Shown here in pieces: positions 12,801 to 24,344 of a DNA stretch of 64,000 bases. Below the pieces are notes generated by a model. That model did no database searches and had not been told where the DNA came from. It saw only the letters and a program-made list of their open reading frames with translations. Every line of letters starts with the position of its first letter. Positions within the stretch are counted from its first letter, which is position 1. Source of the DNA: Undaria pinnatifida (taxonomy: Eukaryota > Sar > Phaeophyceae > Laminariales > Alariaceae); NCBI GenBank assembly GCA_012845835.1, contig JABAKD010000024.1:4474181-4538180 (forward strand), given 5' to 3'. Position numbers and translations under genes: made by a program.

Positions 12801-15800
12801 TTGCCGTTGAGCTTGGAGGCTGCTGCCGCAAAAGTTGTATATCGCAAAGTGACGGCCGAAATACGAATCAAAAACAAATGCTATTTTTGCATACAATGGA
12901 GATGGAGGAGCTGGCAAGCTAGGAGAGAGGGGAAAACATACATGGTGGAACGATACGTACTTCCCCCCCCCCCCCTAAACTAGCGCTTTTGATCAAAGCG
13001 TAAATAGGCCAACTTTTGCCACGACTAATAGGCTTGATCGCCCGTGTTGTGGAGGCGTTGTGTGTAGACTATGATCGTAGATTCTTAAGGTCTAGCTTAT
13101 CCCTGAATCGCCGCCTTTTCCTGGTGGTGTTTTCCCTCCTACCCTGGGATTCCGATGTGCAGTGGGCTCCTGCGGCATGTATAACAACTCCTGGTACTGC
13201 TTACTACACTGCCCCTCAGAACACCTGCGGTGTTGCCAGTTAACCATCCATTTTCGGATTTCTTTTAACGGTTGCTCCGCCTTTCGCTTGTCCGCATTTC
13301 CTCCAAGGTATTGAAACTTTGTCCTACCGGTCTGCCGTCGAATCTTTAGCATAATTTTCCAAGGGTTTTCATGTCATATCGTCTTACCGGTGAATGTGTG
13401 CACCGCTCCCCTTTCTTCCGGTGTATCCGCGGGCGCGCATGGTTCCGCATTTGCACGCAGACGGGAGCTTCTATTGTCGATTCGGCCCGCTGGACGATGT
13501 CAGTGACACGAAGCTGTCAGGGGAAGGACAGTAAAGGGGAGCAATGCAAGGTGAGGAGTACCCCGAGGCTTACGAAGAACGCTTTCGGATATTTTTTTTC
13601 GGGAGAAGCTGGAGAGTTGCGTACGGTATTGCACGTCAACTATTTTTCAGGGCTGGTGTTCTACCTCTCACGGGTCGCGTTCGGTTGGGTCGCGTCAGGA
13701 GATTTGTATAATCTAACCGATCGGGGCGGGTCAGACGTCGACAGCTCAAACGTTTTGCGGGACATGTCGGAAGTAGGTACAGAAGAAGATGGAGCGTTCG
13801 TGCATAGGTTTCCTTTTTGGTGGGTTTCCCCTTCTTTTTTTTTCATCTGCGAATAGTTTTGAGCGATCGACGTTGAAACTCATGCCTCACATGTCTGATG
13901 GCTAACGTACTAATAATATTGGCACATGCGGTCCTTCCATGTGTCGGCAGACCGTAGTCCGTGAAGTGCCGTTTTTGCGTCGGACCAACCCGACTACACT
14001 CGACCCGCGAGGTTTGACCCGACCCATGAACAGCCCTCGCATGTTTTCAACGCCGAAGTAGGTGTGGCCAACGACATGCTGAGGAGGCCATTCATTTTTT
14101 TTGCACTCGGCGTTGCACATGCGGTTCTTTCATGTGTCGGCAAACTGCAGTCCGGAAAGTACCGCAGCTGGCAGCAAGAAGCCGTCCGTGTGCTGTTGTG
14201 GAGTACTCGTTTCGTTTTCGTGATCCATTCGCAGTACTTAATTCGATTTGCGTACGTATCACGTCCTGCTAAGACCAGGGCGAATGTTTCTATACCGTGG
14301 GATACTCGATTCAAGAGCCCCCCATACCAGGCCAGTGTTGCCGCTCTCGCCGCTCTAATCTCAGACCGGTCATCATATAGGTTTTTACTACAGGTGTCAC
14401 GAGGCATGACAAGCCGATTTGACCGCTCTTTAGCTAAATACGTGGGTTGACGGTCTATTAACAGCTTTGTCTCGTCAAGGCCTCTTTAGACGTAATATAC
14501 TGGTTTTAGTATGGAGCGGTCCTTGACCGTTGTCCGTCAAAAGTCAAGAGTGCCGTCTCGACATCTTTGATCTCAAGTCCGTTTTCTCCTATTTACAGTA
14601 TGGACGCTCTCAAGCCCATATCACATTGTACCAGCTCGGGCTAGGAACTGCTAAATGCGAGCCCTTGCTCACTGCTCCGACCATCACATTGTCCGTGTGA
14701 GGCATCCGGTTGAGCGGTACTGTATCTCGACTCTGCTTCCGATCCACGTGCTCCCGTCCACGTGCTGTGCGGACATCAGGCGAAAATACACAGACTGGAA
14801 ATTTTCTTTCTTTTTCAACTGACGATGCCGGTGTGCAACGAGCCTAGCAAGGGCTGGTGGATCCCACATCTCGTGAAACAGGTGAGCCAATCAGACTAGA
14901 GCTCCGCCACTGTTATTTGTTGAGCCCCAGGCTTGATCGTGCCTGGTTGTTGCGCCTACTGTACTGGCGTTGCTTCTGCTGTTCTACCGATGCTGTATTT
15001 AATGGTCACGTGAACTGTTCTTGACACGTTAAGAAACGACTTTTTACACGCTTTTTTTCGTTATTTTTAGGCATCATCGTTTCTACCTTCCAGAGCAACC
15101 CGTGAAGAGGTTTTACTGGACAAGCCGTGGTCACAGGTGTCTTTCTTTCTCCCCCGTCGGTATAAGTTCGATGATTCCGTTTTCTTACTGGTAGTGTCTA
15201 ATGCTCTACTGACGATTTTCTTGGAGACCCGAGCTATGGTATTATTCTATTTCCACACCACTGGCTTGGCTATTATTAATAGCGCGAGCGGCGATGTACC
15301 TCGGTCAAAAACCTACCAAGGTAATTCAAAACATTTTGTCGGCGCAGCGTATGGAACAATTCCGCGGCGGCGCATATCGCGTATTCTCAAACTACAAACG
15401 CCTTAGACTTGCGAATAAAGGGGTGGTCGCGAGAGTGACCCATGGCCGCTCAAACAAATAGCCCTAAATGTGTCCCTGCAGCCGTAGCCTTGAAGTGGAA
15501 CGGCAGTCCTGTCGTAAACAGTCCTCGTGGTGTGTGCTTCCGTTACCATCAAAGTTCAGCGATAGCCAATCTGCTGCCGAACGTCGTCTACACGTGTTTT
15601 GACTGCTGTGATGCGCGCACGATGTTTCTGTTACTTGACAAGGCCTGATTGTCGCTGTGTGTCCGGCACTAAGCAAGCGGTGGTCTTCCTATAGTGTCGG
15701 TAGGTGCCAGCCAAAAAATCGGCATTATACCGAACACCGGCACTATTGGGTATAGTACCTACGAGGGTAGACTGGTACTAGTATACGAAACGGGTAACAG

Positions 15801-18800
15801 TCGTGCTAAGCTGTTTTTTCCGGCACTATGCCCGCCATAGGCACTATTCTACTGGCACCATAAGGAGGCCCCCACTGTAGCTCCAACACACGCACGTATG
15901 TTTGGCACACGAGTGAACCTGGTGTTTCCCTGCCCTGCCCTGTTGGCCTGGGCGGTGAAAGCCGACGTGCTCCGTCCCGGAGATGCGAGGGTCGGTGAAA
16001 GCCGACGCGCTCCGTCCCGGGGATTCGAGGGTCTACGTTCATACGACTACGGCCATGCATGAAATGAGTTCACCCCCCCCATATCTTGCCTGTCGTGTCT
16101 TCACCGCACCTCCATGTATCACGCATCCCGCGGGGTTGATTGCTGGACGGATCATGGACGGCAACGAAGCAGACGACGCGCACGAGAAAAGACGGGGACC
16201 GCCCGTGCGAGAACTGCCAGGTATGCTACAACCGTGCTACAACATTCGATGACTTACCTGTGGTCGTCAGGGGACATCCGAGATACATCCCCGTTTTTCT
16301 TATCAATCTCAGCTTGTGACAGGCCCGATACCAACAGCTCCCGCGAGTTTCACCGCATTCTTTACTCTGCCCCCTCTTACGGCTCAAAACTGTTTGTGAT
16401 TGGAAGGAAAACACAGTGCGAACTTTAATTTAAGCATTTAAGGACCGTTCTCGTCGAAGCAAGCTTTGTCGAAAAGCTCAAAAAAAAACTCCGAAACCAA
16501 AACTACCTAATTAAATCAGCAATGTGCTTTGCAAGTATGTTGCCTTGAGCAGTGACCAGACACGGCAAACTCTTCTCTTCCGCGCTTGTCCTATGGTGTA
16601 CAGTAGAGAGCTCCCAGACAGTGCCGGTATGTGCCAGCGCAACATGCCGGCACTGTTCAGGCCACCAGCACTATTGAGAATAGGATTTACTATAGAGAGT
16701 TGCAGTCGTGCCCAGCGATTGCACCGGCACTATTTTGGGAGCCCCCCAGAGTCGTCCCACGCTAGGGGTGCGACAGAATTTTCTGAGCTCCCAACATGAG
16801 GAGCTAGCTCAAAATCTCTCACCCAAAACGCGAGTTCAAAGAAATTCGTGCGCGCCACCCGACCAACATTTCTACGAAGCAAGTGCTAGAAAGAGCGAAA
16901 TGTCCCCTAAAAAAGATCGCACTAACCGATAGTGCCACACCTGAGGAGCTCAACCGGTAATGTATACCTTTTTTTGGCTCATTTAGTGCAACCCCTACCG
17001 CACTATACCGCACTATAGAGAGATGACTCCGCACTGTGTTTGGCGGTTATTCTGCGTACGACATGCTCCCTATGCATACTTGAGTCGCGACACTAGGCAT
17101 TGTACCCACAAGCCTTGTGGTCATGTACGCACGGAGCTTAACGTTAGGTTAATGCTGTCGATCTTCGTCCGTGGAAGACGTCCTGTATGTAGGCGCCAAT
17201 AAAAATTGCCGAAACACGCCGTCAGTCCGCCTGAGAGTTCCGCCTGAAAGTAAGAGCTACATTAATCCTCTCGGTGTTTTCCGTAGCAAGACACAACCGT
17301 CAACCCACCCGCCTCAAAGCTCGGCACCTTAGTGCATAGACAAGGTTGCATCGGGCACGCTTTACCTCGCCAACATGCGATAGCCTTGCTACCGGTCTCT
17401 CCCCCGCGAAGTTTTTGCCTTGACGCCTGCTGCGATAGGAACTCACCCTACCATTGTAGGGTTTATCGTTTGAAGAGCTGCATGCTGAACCCTAAACCTG
17501 GTTGCCAATAAACGCGAACATGTATTCCGATGAACTATTCCATGGCCTAGTTACACAACGACTGATTTAAAAAAAAAACATGTTGTGTAGCTCAACGGAC
17601 GAGGACTCCCGTTGGTTGGAAGTCGTTCGGCCGAAAAAGGCTACCTGGTATACGCTATCGTACAATGCGTTCGTTCTGAATCAGTTCGCTGTCCGGGGCG
17701 GTGCTCCTACCCCACGCACTCCCACCATTGTTCGGGCAGGCTTTGTCCCTCGCGCGCGGCATCGAAAATGCTTGTAAGGGGAAGAAAGAGGAGGAGCAAG
17801 TCAACAGCATCGAGGTATGTATACCCCCCACCCCCGGTCAAAGTCAAGAGTGGTGTTTGTGTTAGTGGATCTCCACGCTTGTTAGTGGATCACGTTGACT
17901 TTTGTATCATCTGGACCACCGGGATAGAGGATTCCAGATGTCATCAATGTCTTCGTGACCCACCAAGCATGGTGATCCACTACTTGTATCACGCTACACA
18001 GTAACCATTCGAAGAGACGACCGTATGCGGAAGTAAGCTATGATGAGTCTTCCGTAGAGTGTACAAATATGAGTCAAGGGTTCCTCCCGTTTCATGTATG
18101 TGTGCGAGTAGTCATTTGTGTATCCGTGGAACCTGCGCGCGGTCATTTTAGTCCCTGGTGAACTTACGCGCGGGAAGATCAACGTGAGTAGAGTCATGTA
18201 GGCCGGCGTCGGTTAACGTTGCGTGCGACAAGCTGCCACGTGAGCTTTGATATTACATGCGTTGATATTTACATGCGAAAATTTTGGTGAACTTGCTGCT
18301 GCTCAGCCGCCAGAGCTGGGCATTACCTTAAAGCGTGTCTTGCTCTCTCCCCTGCCCGCGTGTTTATTGTTGTTCAGGTGAAAAACCAAATAACCTACTC
18401 GAAGAAGAATCGAACATCGACGGTCGAGTCCATCACGCGTGTTCCGAAGGAGATGTGCCTGACGGTGGGCCGGTTCGGGTGAGTATAGACAAGGAGAGTC
18501 TAAGAAAGGCCGTGGTCAAGGCCGTTGTTCGGATAGCGGTGGACGCATGAAGCGTACCGACTATTGGTATTTTCCGTTTTCCTGGGTATGGTTGACCAAC
18601 GAGACAACCTCGAAGCCGAAGCCTTGGGGCTTGGCATTTTGACGACTCATTTGTTTGATTCTTGTTTTTATGCAATCAGAGAACACGCACATGCAGCGGC
18701 ACTCAAAGCCGTCGCGAGAACCATAGCAACAATTAATAAGAGTTGCAGCGGCAGGCTACCGCAGGGATATATCGCCGAACTATAAGCGAAGGTCCAGCAC

Positions 18801-19642
18801 ATTGCGCCAGTACGATCGCGGTGCAAATACCTCGGCTAGAAGTGGTATGCCCCACCGGAAAGAGGTACCCATAGAGAAAGGGTGTTCGATAGTCCCCCCG
18901 CCTCCGCGCTCTAGCCTCAACTCGATAAGGCTGAGCAAAATTACTCGGACATGATACTTTGAACACGAAATAAAAATAGTTTTGCTGTGAGGAGTTGATT
19001 GCTGAACGGCTCACTCGCATTGCGGACGGGTGTTGGCTTGGCGCCAGGGTGGTTGTCTCTGAAACGCCCGTATATATAGCTGGTATATATTACTGAAAAT
19101 GTACACCCTTCCTTCGTTTCCCGTGCTGCCTCTCGACGCCGCCATCCCATTGCACAGCGATGATGGCTTGCGTTCGAACGCCAAGATTGTACTCGACAAC
19201 ACGCTGAACAACAAAGAGGTTTTCGGCGGTGAGAAAGGATGAGTTTGACTTGTCTTGTCGGAACTGTCTCGCTAAAGAATACCCGACATGCCGAGGCCAA
19301 AACGTTTTGGTTCGTGGAAGCAAATCCCTTTTTGCTGCAGCAAAACTGATCCCATTGCAGCTCCAACTAATTTGTTGCCAAGCAAGTGGGTGCAATTAGG
19401 GGTTAAACATATTGTACAGGTCGGGGTTTGCTGAGTTTGTGTTGAGGGGACAATTTGCCCGCCCTTGATGCAGACACTAGTCTCCTGCCATGATATCGGT
19501 GGCTGCTATATCTTGAGGTTTCGCCCAGCTGTGCTTCGACGTAATTGGTGCCGGGATAGTATACCCCAAGACTGTCTGGCGGCTGGAACTAACGGCGTTT
19601 CCTGGTGAAGATTGTTGGCACCATTTTTTGTAATACAGCTAG
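6809..19642 (+). CDS. Repeat-rich protein with divergent ubiquitin-specific protease (USP, C19) domain
   Basis: This is a multi-exon gene assembled by eye. Proposed exons: 6880-7099, 7408-10380, 10736-10854, 10967-11007, 11107-11235, 12585-12702, 13461-13530, 17685-17814, 18378-18478, 19080-19228, 19474-19604, then a short terminal piece. A first exon at 6809-6833 is tentative because it needs a 46-bp intron. All junctions have GT-AG borders and compatible phase except 19228 to 19474, where an exon is missing or the donor differs. Exon 2 encodes about 990 residues of Ala/Pro/Ser repeats ending in a Lys/Arg-rich stretch. Exon 3 carries the USP Cys box (GLRNMGNTCFLSAAVQLM). Later exons carry LIELFRAL, then GDQEDT followed by a Leu-rich helix (the QQDA region), RVPKEMCLTVGRF (the KRF region), FPVLPLD, and a His-box-like TLVSCHDIGGCY. 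The usual GHY is not seen, so deubiquitinase activity is doubtful. Family membership is well supported by motif order; exact borders are inference. Confidence 0.72.
7741..9360 (+). repeat. Three 540-bp in-frame tandem repeats in the USP-like gene
   Basis: Units start at 7741, 8281 and 8821 with an exact 540-bp (180-codon) period and differ at only a few positions each. Each unit contains diverged sub-repeats of roughly 45-60 residues of the type SAG-PT-QQ-P-D, then a Leu/Pro/Ser stretch, then a Gly/Ala run. More diverged copies flank the array at 7520-7740 and 9360-10080. Each unit has a G9-10 run near its middle (about 8021, 8561, 9101) that keeps the frame in all three. The array predicts a low-complexity, probably disordered region. 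Confidence 0.95.
10736..10854 (+). other. Exon carrying the USP Cys box
   Basis: The acceptor tttag at 10731-10735 joins the base that completes an Arg codon split by the donor at 10381. The exon reads GLRNMGNTCFLSAAVQ, the signature around the catalytic Cys of C19 peptidases. The residue after CFL is Ser where most family members have Asn. The donor is gtgaga at 10855. Confidence 0.8.
15118..15160 (-). mobile_element. SINE2-type tail fragment
   Basis: ggacaagccgtggtcacagg followed by tgtc matches the 3' domain of the SINEs at 63232-63541 and 52747-53055, in the same orientation. No tRNA-like head is visible nearby. Confidence 0.4.
15690..15880. mobile_element. Decayed MITE cluster (GTGCCGGT family)
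   Basis: Several inverted copies of a ccggcactat / atagtgtcggt motif lie here, with a terminal block resembling the end of the elements at 20777-20851 and 21371-21439 (aaggaggcccccactgta). Borders are unclear. Confidence 0.45.
16608..16760. mobile_element. MITE-like element (GTGCCGGT family)
   Basis: The segment begins tacagtagagagctccca, contains cagtgccggtatgtgccag and atgccggcactg in inverted orientation, and a second ccggcactat near 16730. It is related to the cleaner copies at 20777 and 21371. Confidence 0.45.
16917..17010. repeat. Dispersed repeat shared with 45430-45520
   Basis: Both sites contain gatagtgccacacctgagga or a near match, then gctcaaccggt, a short T-rich gap and tgcaaccc with taccgc. 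The unit is about 90 bp. Its function is not recognised. Confidence 0.55.
18378..19228 (+). other. Exons carrying the USP KRF region and following strand
   Basis: The exon at 18378-18478 follows ttgttgttcag and ends at gtgagt. It encodes a Lys/Thr-rich strand, then PKEMCLTVGRF, corresponding to the P-x-x-L-x-x-x-L-K-R-F box of USPs, with Gly-Arg for Lys-Arg. It ends in phase 2. The exon at 19080-19228 starts with the single base that completes the codon and encodes FPVLPLD, the usual next USP element. The phase agreement across the 601-bp intron supports the model. Confidence 0.65.
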
Positions 19643-20776
19643 GATGTTGATCGCATTCACAGAAAGCCTTGCCTTGGGGAGGGAGTGGAGACCAGGAAGG
19701 ACACCACGGTAGTAGCCATGAAGCTGTAGGAGGTGTTGCTATTTAGAAAAAAAACTTTTGACGAAGCCCCGAACATGAAGTACCACGGCAAACAGACGCG
19801 TCATTTCCTTGCGGTATGTTGCAATCGACACCTATCAAGCATTTATTGTCGGCGGACTTCATATTTCGTTGGCTGATTCAGATGTCCCGCACTGGCTCGC
19901 GCGTCGTTCGCAGGAAGAGCGGCCGGAAAATCAAAGCTTGCCGCGGTCGGGAGTCACATCCCGCTCACCATGAGTTCCGGGCACTGGGTCGCGTCCCACT
20001 CCATCGACGGCTCGAGGTGGAAACTTTTTAACGACGCGTGTGTGTCCGACATGTCCAGCTCATCTCTGAACCCAAGGACGACCACCGTAGCACTCTACGT
20101 CCAGCGCTAGGGAAATGGGATCCTGCCCGGACCATCGCAGCGTACATTCTACCGAGAATTACGCAGGCGGTCTTCTTTTCCATGGCGTAAGCAATCTTCG
20201 AGGCAGTTGGTCGTTCCAGCGGTAGATGCTGAGTGTCGACCCGAAGGCGTACGCGATGGCTACCAGTCCTGAGAGGTGTAAGGCGAATTGTTGTTGCACG
20301 TCGCATGGCTGACAAAAATACCGGGCCTAGTTATGTTTTGCGAGGACCCGGGGCGCAGGTAGGCGGGGCGAGCGGGTGATCGGCGCGATAGGGGGGGGCG
20401 GCGCGATAGGAGGGGGCGGCGGCCGGTGAGGGGATAGGGATATCCACGCCTCCAACCCCCTCTAGTGGGCATTCTAAATGGTAACATGCCTTTGAATGCT
20501 GTTTCCCCAAATCCGTCCGCCGATTCTGCGCTGTCCTGCGGCGGATCCGGGGAGCCGATGGTGAGCGCGATTTGTCGTCCAACTAGCCGATTCTGCGTTG
20601 TTTGCGCTTTTCGAAGGGGGGTGTCGGTCGTTCTAGCTGGGTGTCGGCCGGGAGAGGTGGATGATGGGCACAGTAGTGGTCTCCTTATAGTGCCGGTTGG
20701 GTAGTGCCGGTTACCCGCTATAGGACCTGTTACTTTGCTTGGTACATATGGGAACCACCAGTTGCGGCAGTGGGCA

Positions 20777-20851
20777 CAGTAGTGGGGGTTGTCACTACAG
20801 TGCCGGTGTTTCCGGTTGGCACGTACCGGCGCTATTGAGGGAAAACTACTG
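20777..20851. mobile_element. Short MITE with inverted termini
   Basis: It begins cagtagtgggggttgtcac and ends aaaactactg, with inner inverted blocks acagtgccgg and ccggcgctat. A second partial copy lies at about 20668-20740 (cagtagtggtctccttatag). Confidence 0.6.
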
Positions 20852-21370
20852 TATCGGTCCAGAGAGGTGTCGGACGATCAAAGGTTTTCACGGGATGGAA
20901 TGGCGGCACTTGATTCCCACCGGTCCTGATTGTGGTTGTCGAGGAACCTGGGGGCAGGCGGGTGGAAAAAGCGGGAGATCGGCGGAGGTGGGAGGGAGGC
21001 GGCGACGAGCGGGGAGGGCAAGGATGTTCACGCCCTCAACTTTCGCTAGTGCTTAAAGTAGGATGCACGAGGCATTTGAATGTTTCCCCCCTACCCGTCC
21101 GCCGATTTTATAACATATGTTGTTCTTGCTGCTGCTCCGGGGAACTGTAGTTGATCGCGACTTGTTGTTCAGGCAGCTGTGCTTGAACCATCCGCCTCGT
21201 GTACTAGTGAAGCCTTTAACTTATCTGGAGGTGTGCAGGCCGCACAGTATTGCACGTGTGTCGGGGGTGGTGGTGGTGGGGGGGGGTAGTCGACTGGCAC
21301 GGAAATGCAGGTGTCGGCGGGGGGGGGGGGGGGGTACTAACCAGTACCGGCAGTATGCGGAGTAGTAGTA

Positions 21371-21439
21371 CAGTAGTTGCCCCTATAGTGCCGGTAGTTC
21401 CGGCTGGCACGTCCCGGCACTATGGAGGGACCGCCGCTG
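21371..21439. mobile_element. 69-bp MITE with TA flanks
   Basis: The termini are cagtagttgcccctatagtg and, inverted, cactatggagggaccgccgctg. TA lies on both sides (21369-21370 and 21440-21441), consistent with a TA target duplication as in Tc1/mariner-type MITEs. The inner sequence is nearly all inverted repeat, so it can fold completely. Confidence 0.7.
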
Positions 21440-22372
21440 TATCTTGTTCACAGTTACATCCGCCACTGACTGCCTGCCGTCGTCTAATGTCACCGCCGCA
21501 ATCGCGGGGCACCATTCGACTCCTACCCCGATTCTGCTACAAGCATGTCCTTACGGCGTGCACGAGCGAGCAAAAATATATATTTTGCGTGCGTGGAGGG
21601 TTCGGTTCCGGCGATTGGCGCGATATGCGATCATTTGGTGTTTTGGTTTTAGGGGGGGGGGGATAAATCGTGATAAAGGGGAGCTCGCTTTAATTTGTGA
21701 CCGTGCGATACTTTCGCTGCAGGCTGTCGAGGGGTGGCGAGAGGAGGGGGGCGCATTTTTATGGATGTTTTTTTTATAACACGCAGTGTTTGTGCGCACA
21801 CTCGACTTTTTTTTTTCGTTGTTTTTGTTCTGCTGGCCTCCGGGGCGGTTTTGTCCTTGATTGGGCCGGCGTTACTTCTCCTTATTCGCTGCTTGTGGCG
21901 GTCGTGGTTGCTTGATTTATTTATTTTTCCGGTGCCGTCGAACTTCAGTTGCCGATGGCAGTACCGTTATTGTCTTTGTTTTTTTTGCGTTTGTCTCATT
22001 TTTTTTTTTTCATTGTTGCTTTGGCTTCGATCGGGGCGCAGTTTTGTCCCTGATTTGGTCGATGTTTCCTCTTGTCCTTGACTGCCGTTGGTTTGCTGCT
22101 TCTGTTGCTGTGGTTACTTAATTTCGTTTTTATTTTTTATTTTTCGGTGTCGCCGAATTTGAGCTGCTGTTGGTACCACTTTCCGTCGTTGTATTTGCTG
22201 GGTTTTTTGTCTCTCTTGTTGTTTCAATATTTTGTTTCGCCTAGTCGGGTGCTTTGGGGCGCCTGATGCCTGTAGATCGGGATTCTGCTTATCCGTGCGA
22301 TCGGAGACATCTGGCAAAGACAATAACAGCGAGTCTTCTACTGGTTGCTGTACAGTAGTTGAACGGCGTAGC

Positions 22373-22739
22373 ATGGCAGAGAGAGGCCGGCAAATGCTTC
22401 ATCGAGGGATGCCCGTTTCCGATGTGGTACAGCTCTGCCTCGATAGCGCAGCACCAGCGGTAGCATCAGCATTAACAGCAGCAGTAGCAGCAGCAGTGGG
22501 AGCAGCAACACCAACAATTGTTTTGGGAGAGGTCTTCACAGGTGTCGTCTTAGATTGCGGTGCTTGGCGCTTCCCACAAGGGAGATTGGCTGTGTGAGGG
22601 GCTTATGCGCGATCTGGTTGACGCTGTCGACACCGCGCTTCTCTGTTTCGTATTCGAAGACGTGTCTCAATGCCGCGGCCATGTTCGTGCGTGTATATGC
22701 GGGAAGGGGGCGCACTCTGTTCACAATCGGGCACCATGC
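22373..22739 (+). pseudogene. Ala-rich coding-like segment, frame break near 22560
   Basis: One frame starts ATG at 22373 and runs through MPVSDVVQLCLDSAA and an Ala-rich run encoded by GCA/GTA repeats. A second frame, open from about 22545 to 22739, reads like structured protein (GDWLCEGLMRDLVDAVDTA, then a Cys-rich CICGKG). The two overlap in different frames and I found no phase-compatible intron, so either a frameshift or an unseen splice separates them. Family not recognised. The first frame is also open upstream to 22232. Confidence 0.3.
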
Positions 22740-23436
22740 TAGCCCGCGCACTACCCCCCCCGCGCGCGGGCGCCTGGAGAGACGGCAAAGATGCTGCGGT
22801 GGTAGTCGACTCGCAATCGATGCTTAGGTCTAACTCTCATTGTCTCGACACACGTCCGACCAAACTATGCAAAGATTGAAGGGTCGAGGGCTCAAAAAAT
22901 CAAAGGATGTTTTTTTTTGTCATAATATAAGATGGTACCCGCACGCTTCGTGAAAGCAAGAGGAGAATGATCCGAATAATTGGCGGGGGGCAAGGCATGG
23001 GAATGGCATGTAGATGCGTAGGACGCACGTTGACTAGATAAAACAATGTGTAAAGCCCAACTGTGATAGTAATAATACAAACAACTGTGAGGGAAAATAC
23101 TATAACACGAACGTACTGCGAGGACCAAGTCTGGGGCCATACGGCGCGACGGCAGTGCTTGCGGTGCCGGAACCACTGCGCCGTATGCTTGGGCAGAGCT
23201 CAACCAAGCGCATCCTGTACACGCGCGATACATCAACGGTATCCAGTCGTACGGCCAGCATACAGTGTTACAGATATGACGAAGATGCAGCCCGAAATTG
23301 AACATGTACAGTACAAAGTGGTTCTACTGCTACCACCCTCCTCATCGCAACGGAAAATTCCCACGGTATGTACCACCCCGGTGGTGTTTCGGTATTTCGT
23401 GCCGCCTTGCCTTAGTCTGAGCGAAACACCCTAGAC

Positions 23437-23580
23437 TAGTCGACTAGGCCTGTAGGAAATTTTTCATGGAGGCATGCACCGCCATGGTAGTGGGGAGGGG
23501 GGCGGGGGCGGGGGGGGAGATGCTGTGTGACCCCAGATCTGACTTGCGAACAGGGAGGAAACAGGAGAAAAATGCGTGTT
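23437..23580 (+). mobile_element. SINE1 fragment, diverged
   Basis: It contains agtcgactaggcctg, a ggaggcatgcaccgccatgg block, a G-rich tract and gtgaccccagatctgactt, in the same order as the better SINE1 copies at 41769 and 53064. It lacks the tRNA-like head. Confidence 0.5.
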
Positions 23581-23696
23581 TGGTAGCTCAAAGTGACCGC
23601 CAGGAGCGATGTTTTGCGACGAAAGCGTGACACCCCTACGTACGGACGGACTAACGCCTTGGCATGGGTGCACATTTTTTCTCTGAGGATTCTCCC

Positions 23697-23775
23697 TCGA
23701 CGCTTTTACAACTGGAAACCCGTTTTCGGGGGGAATCGCTTGGAATTGGTGTAGAAGGGGGGTTTTGAAATTATA
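23697..23775 (+). repeat. Short repeat shared with 46470-46555
   Basis: Both sites read ttttacaactggaaacccg or a near match, tttttgggg, then ttggaatt or ttggattt, then gtatagggaggggtt or a near match. The unit is about 75-85 bp. Its nature is unknown. Confidence 0.5.
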
Positions 23776-24107
23776 TATGGGCTAAGGCGAGCTGTATACC
23801 CCCACCGAAACCCCGACTTTTAGAGAAGTGTGAAAGCGGACGGGTCCCAGGCTACGGTATAGGGGGGGGTATCCCTGGTTTCACTGTCATGCATGCGCAA
23901 GCCACTATTAACAGTGGTAGTGCAAACGGCCCTGTACCTTACCAAAAAAAAGCGAGCGCGACAAATAATCCATGGCGATCCATATCCGAAAAACAAAACA
24001 CAAAAATGCGCAACCTAAGCATGGAGGTCGAAAATAAATATATACATGTAAGGTGAACACTCGTCGCGCGAGTAGCCCTTTAGCTGACCGGGGCTACGGA
24101 AGGGAGA

Positions 24108-24183
24108 TGTTATGATGATGTTATGATGTTATGATGATGTTATGGTGATGTTATGGTGATGTGATGATGATGATGTTATGATA
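24108..24183. repeat. ATGATGTTATG minisatellite
   Basis: This is a degenerate tandem array of gatgttatg and gatgttatgatgatgtt units, about 75 bp. Confidence 0.85.
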
Positions 24184-24344
24184 TACCCTCATTTACACAA
24201 CCGTTTTTTTCACCACTCACTCGCACAATAAGTGATTCTGTATCTCACACGGACGAAACTAATTTCAGAGTTTTTTTTGCGCCCAGCGTGGACCGTTACC
24301 GTTCCGTTGCGGGTTCACATTGCGAACTTAAATAGCAGCACGAA

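Larger units (their letters stand above)
13531..17684 (+). other. Proposed 4.15-kb intron of the USP-like gene, with repeats
   Basis: No convincing USP motif lies between the exons at 13461-13530 (donor gtaaag) and 17685-17814 (acceptor tgaatcag). The interval holds a ~50-bp direct repeat (13919-13970 and 14112-14165), a SINE-tail fragment near 15118-15150, and MITE-like sequences near 15690-15880 and 16608-16760. A coding-like stretch at about 14783-14879 ends at a gtgagc donor and could be an extra exon. Confidence 0.4.
19643..22231. other. Mostly non-coding, MITEs and G/T-rich tracts
   Basis: The interval contains the MITEs listed separately, a Gly/Arg-type GC-rich tandem stretch near 20335-20430, long G runs at about 21275-21335 and 21650-21661, and a T-rich block from 21760 to 22230. 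Frames are short and biased by base composition. I see no supported gene. Confidence 0.4.

Noticed and set aside
18314..18335. GHY-like codons that could be a USP His box
   Set aside because: The surrounding residues do not match, the order is wrong (before the KRF-like exon), and no compatible exon borders exist.
18564..18785. Plus-strand frame with MVDQRDNLEAEALGLG inside a USP intron
   Set aside because: It reads like protein, but it lies between two exons whose phases join without it, and no family is recognisable.
24108..24183. Regular short repeats as a possible CRISPR array
   Set aside because: It is a simple minisatellite without spacers, in eukaryotic sequence.
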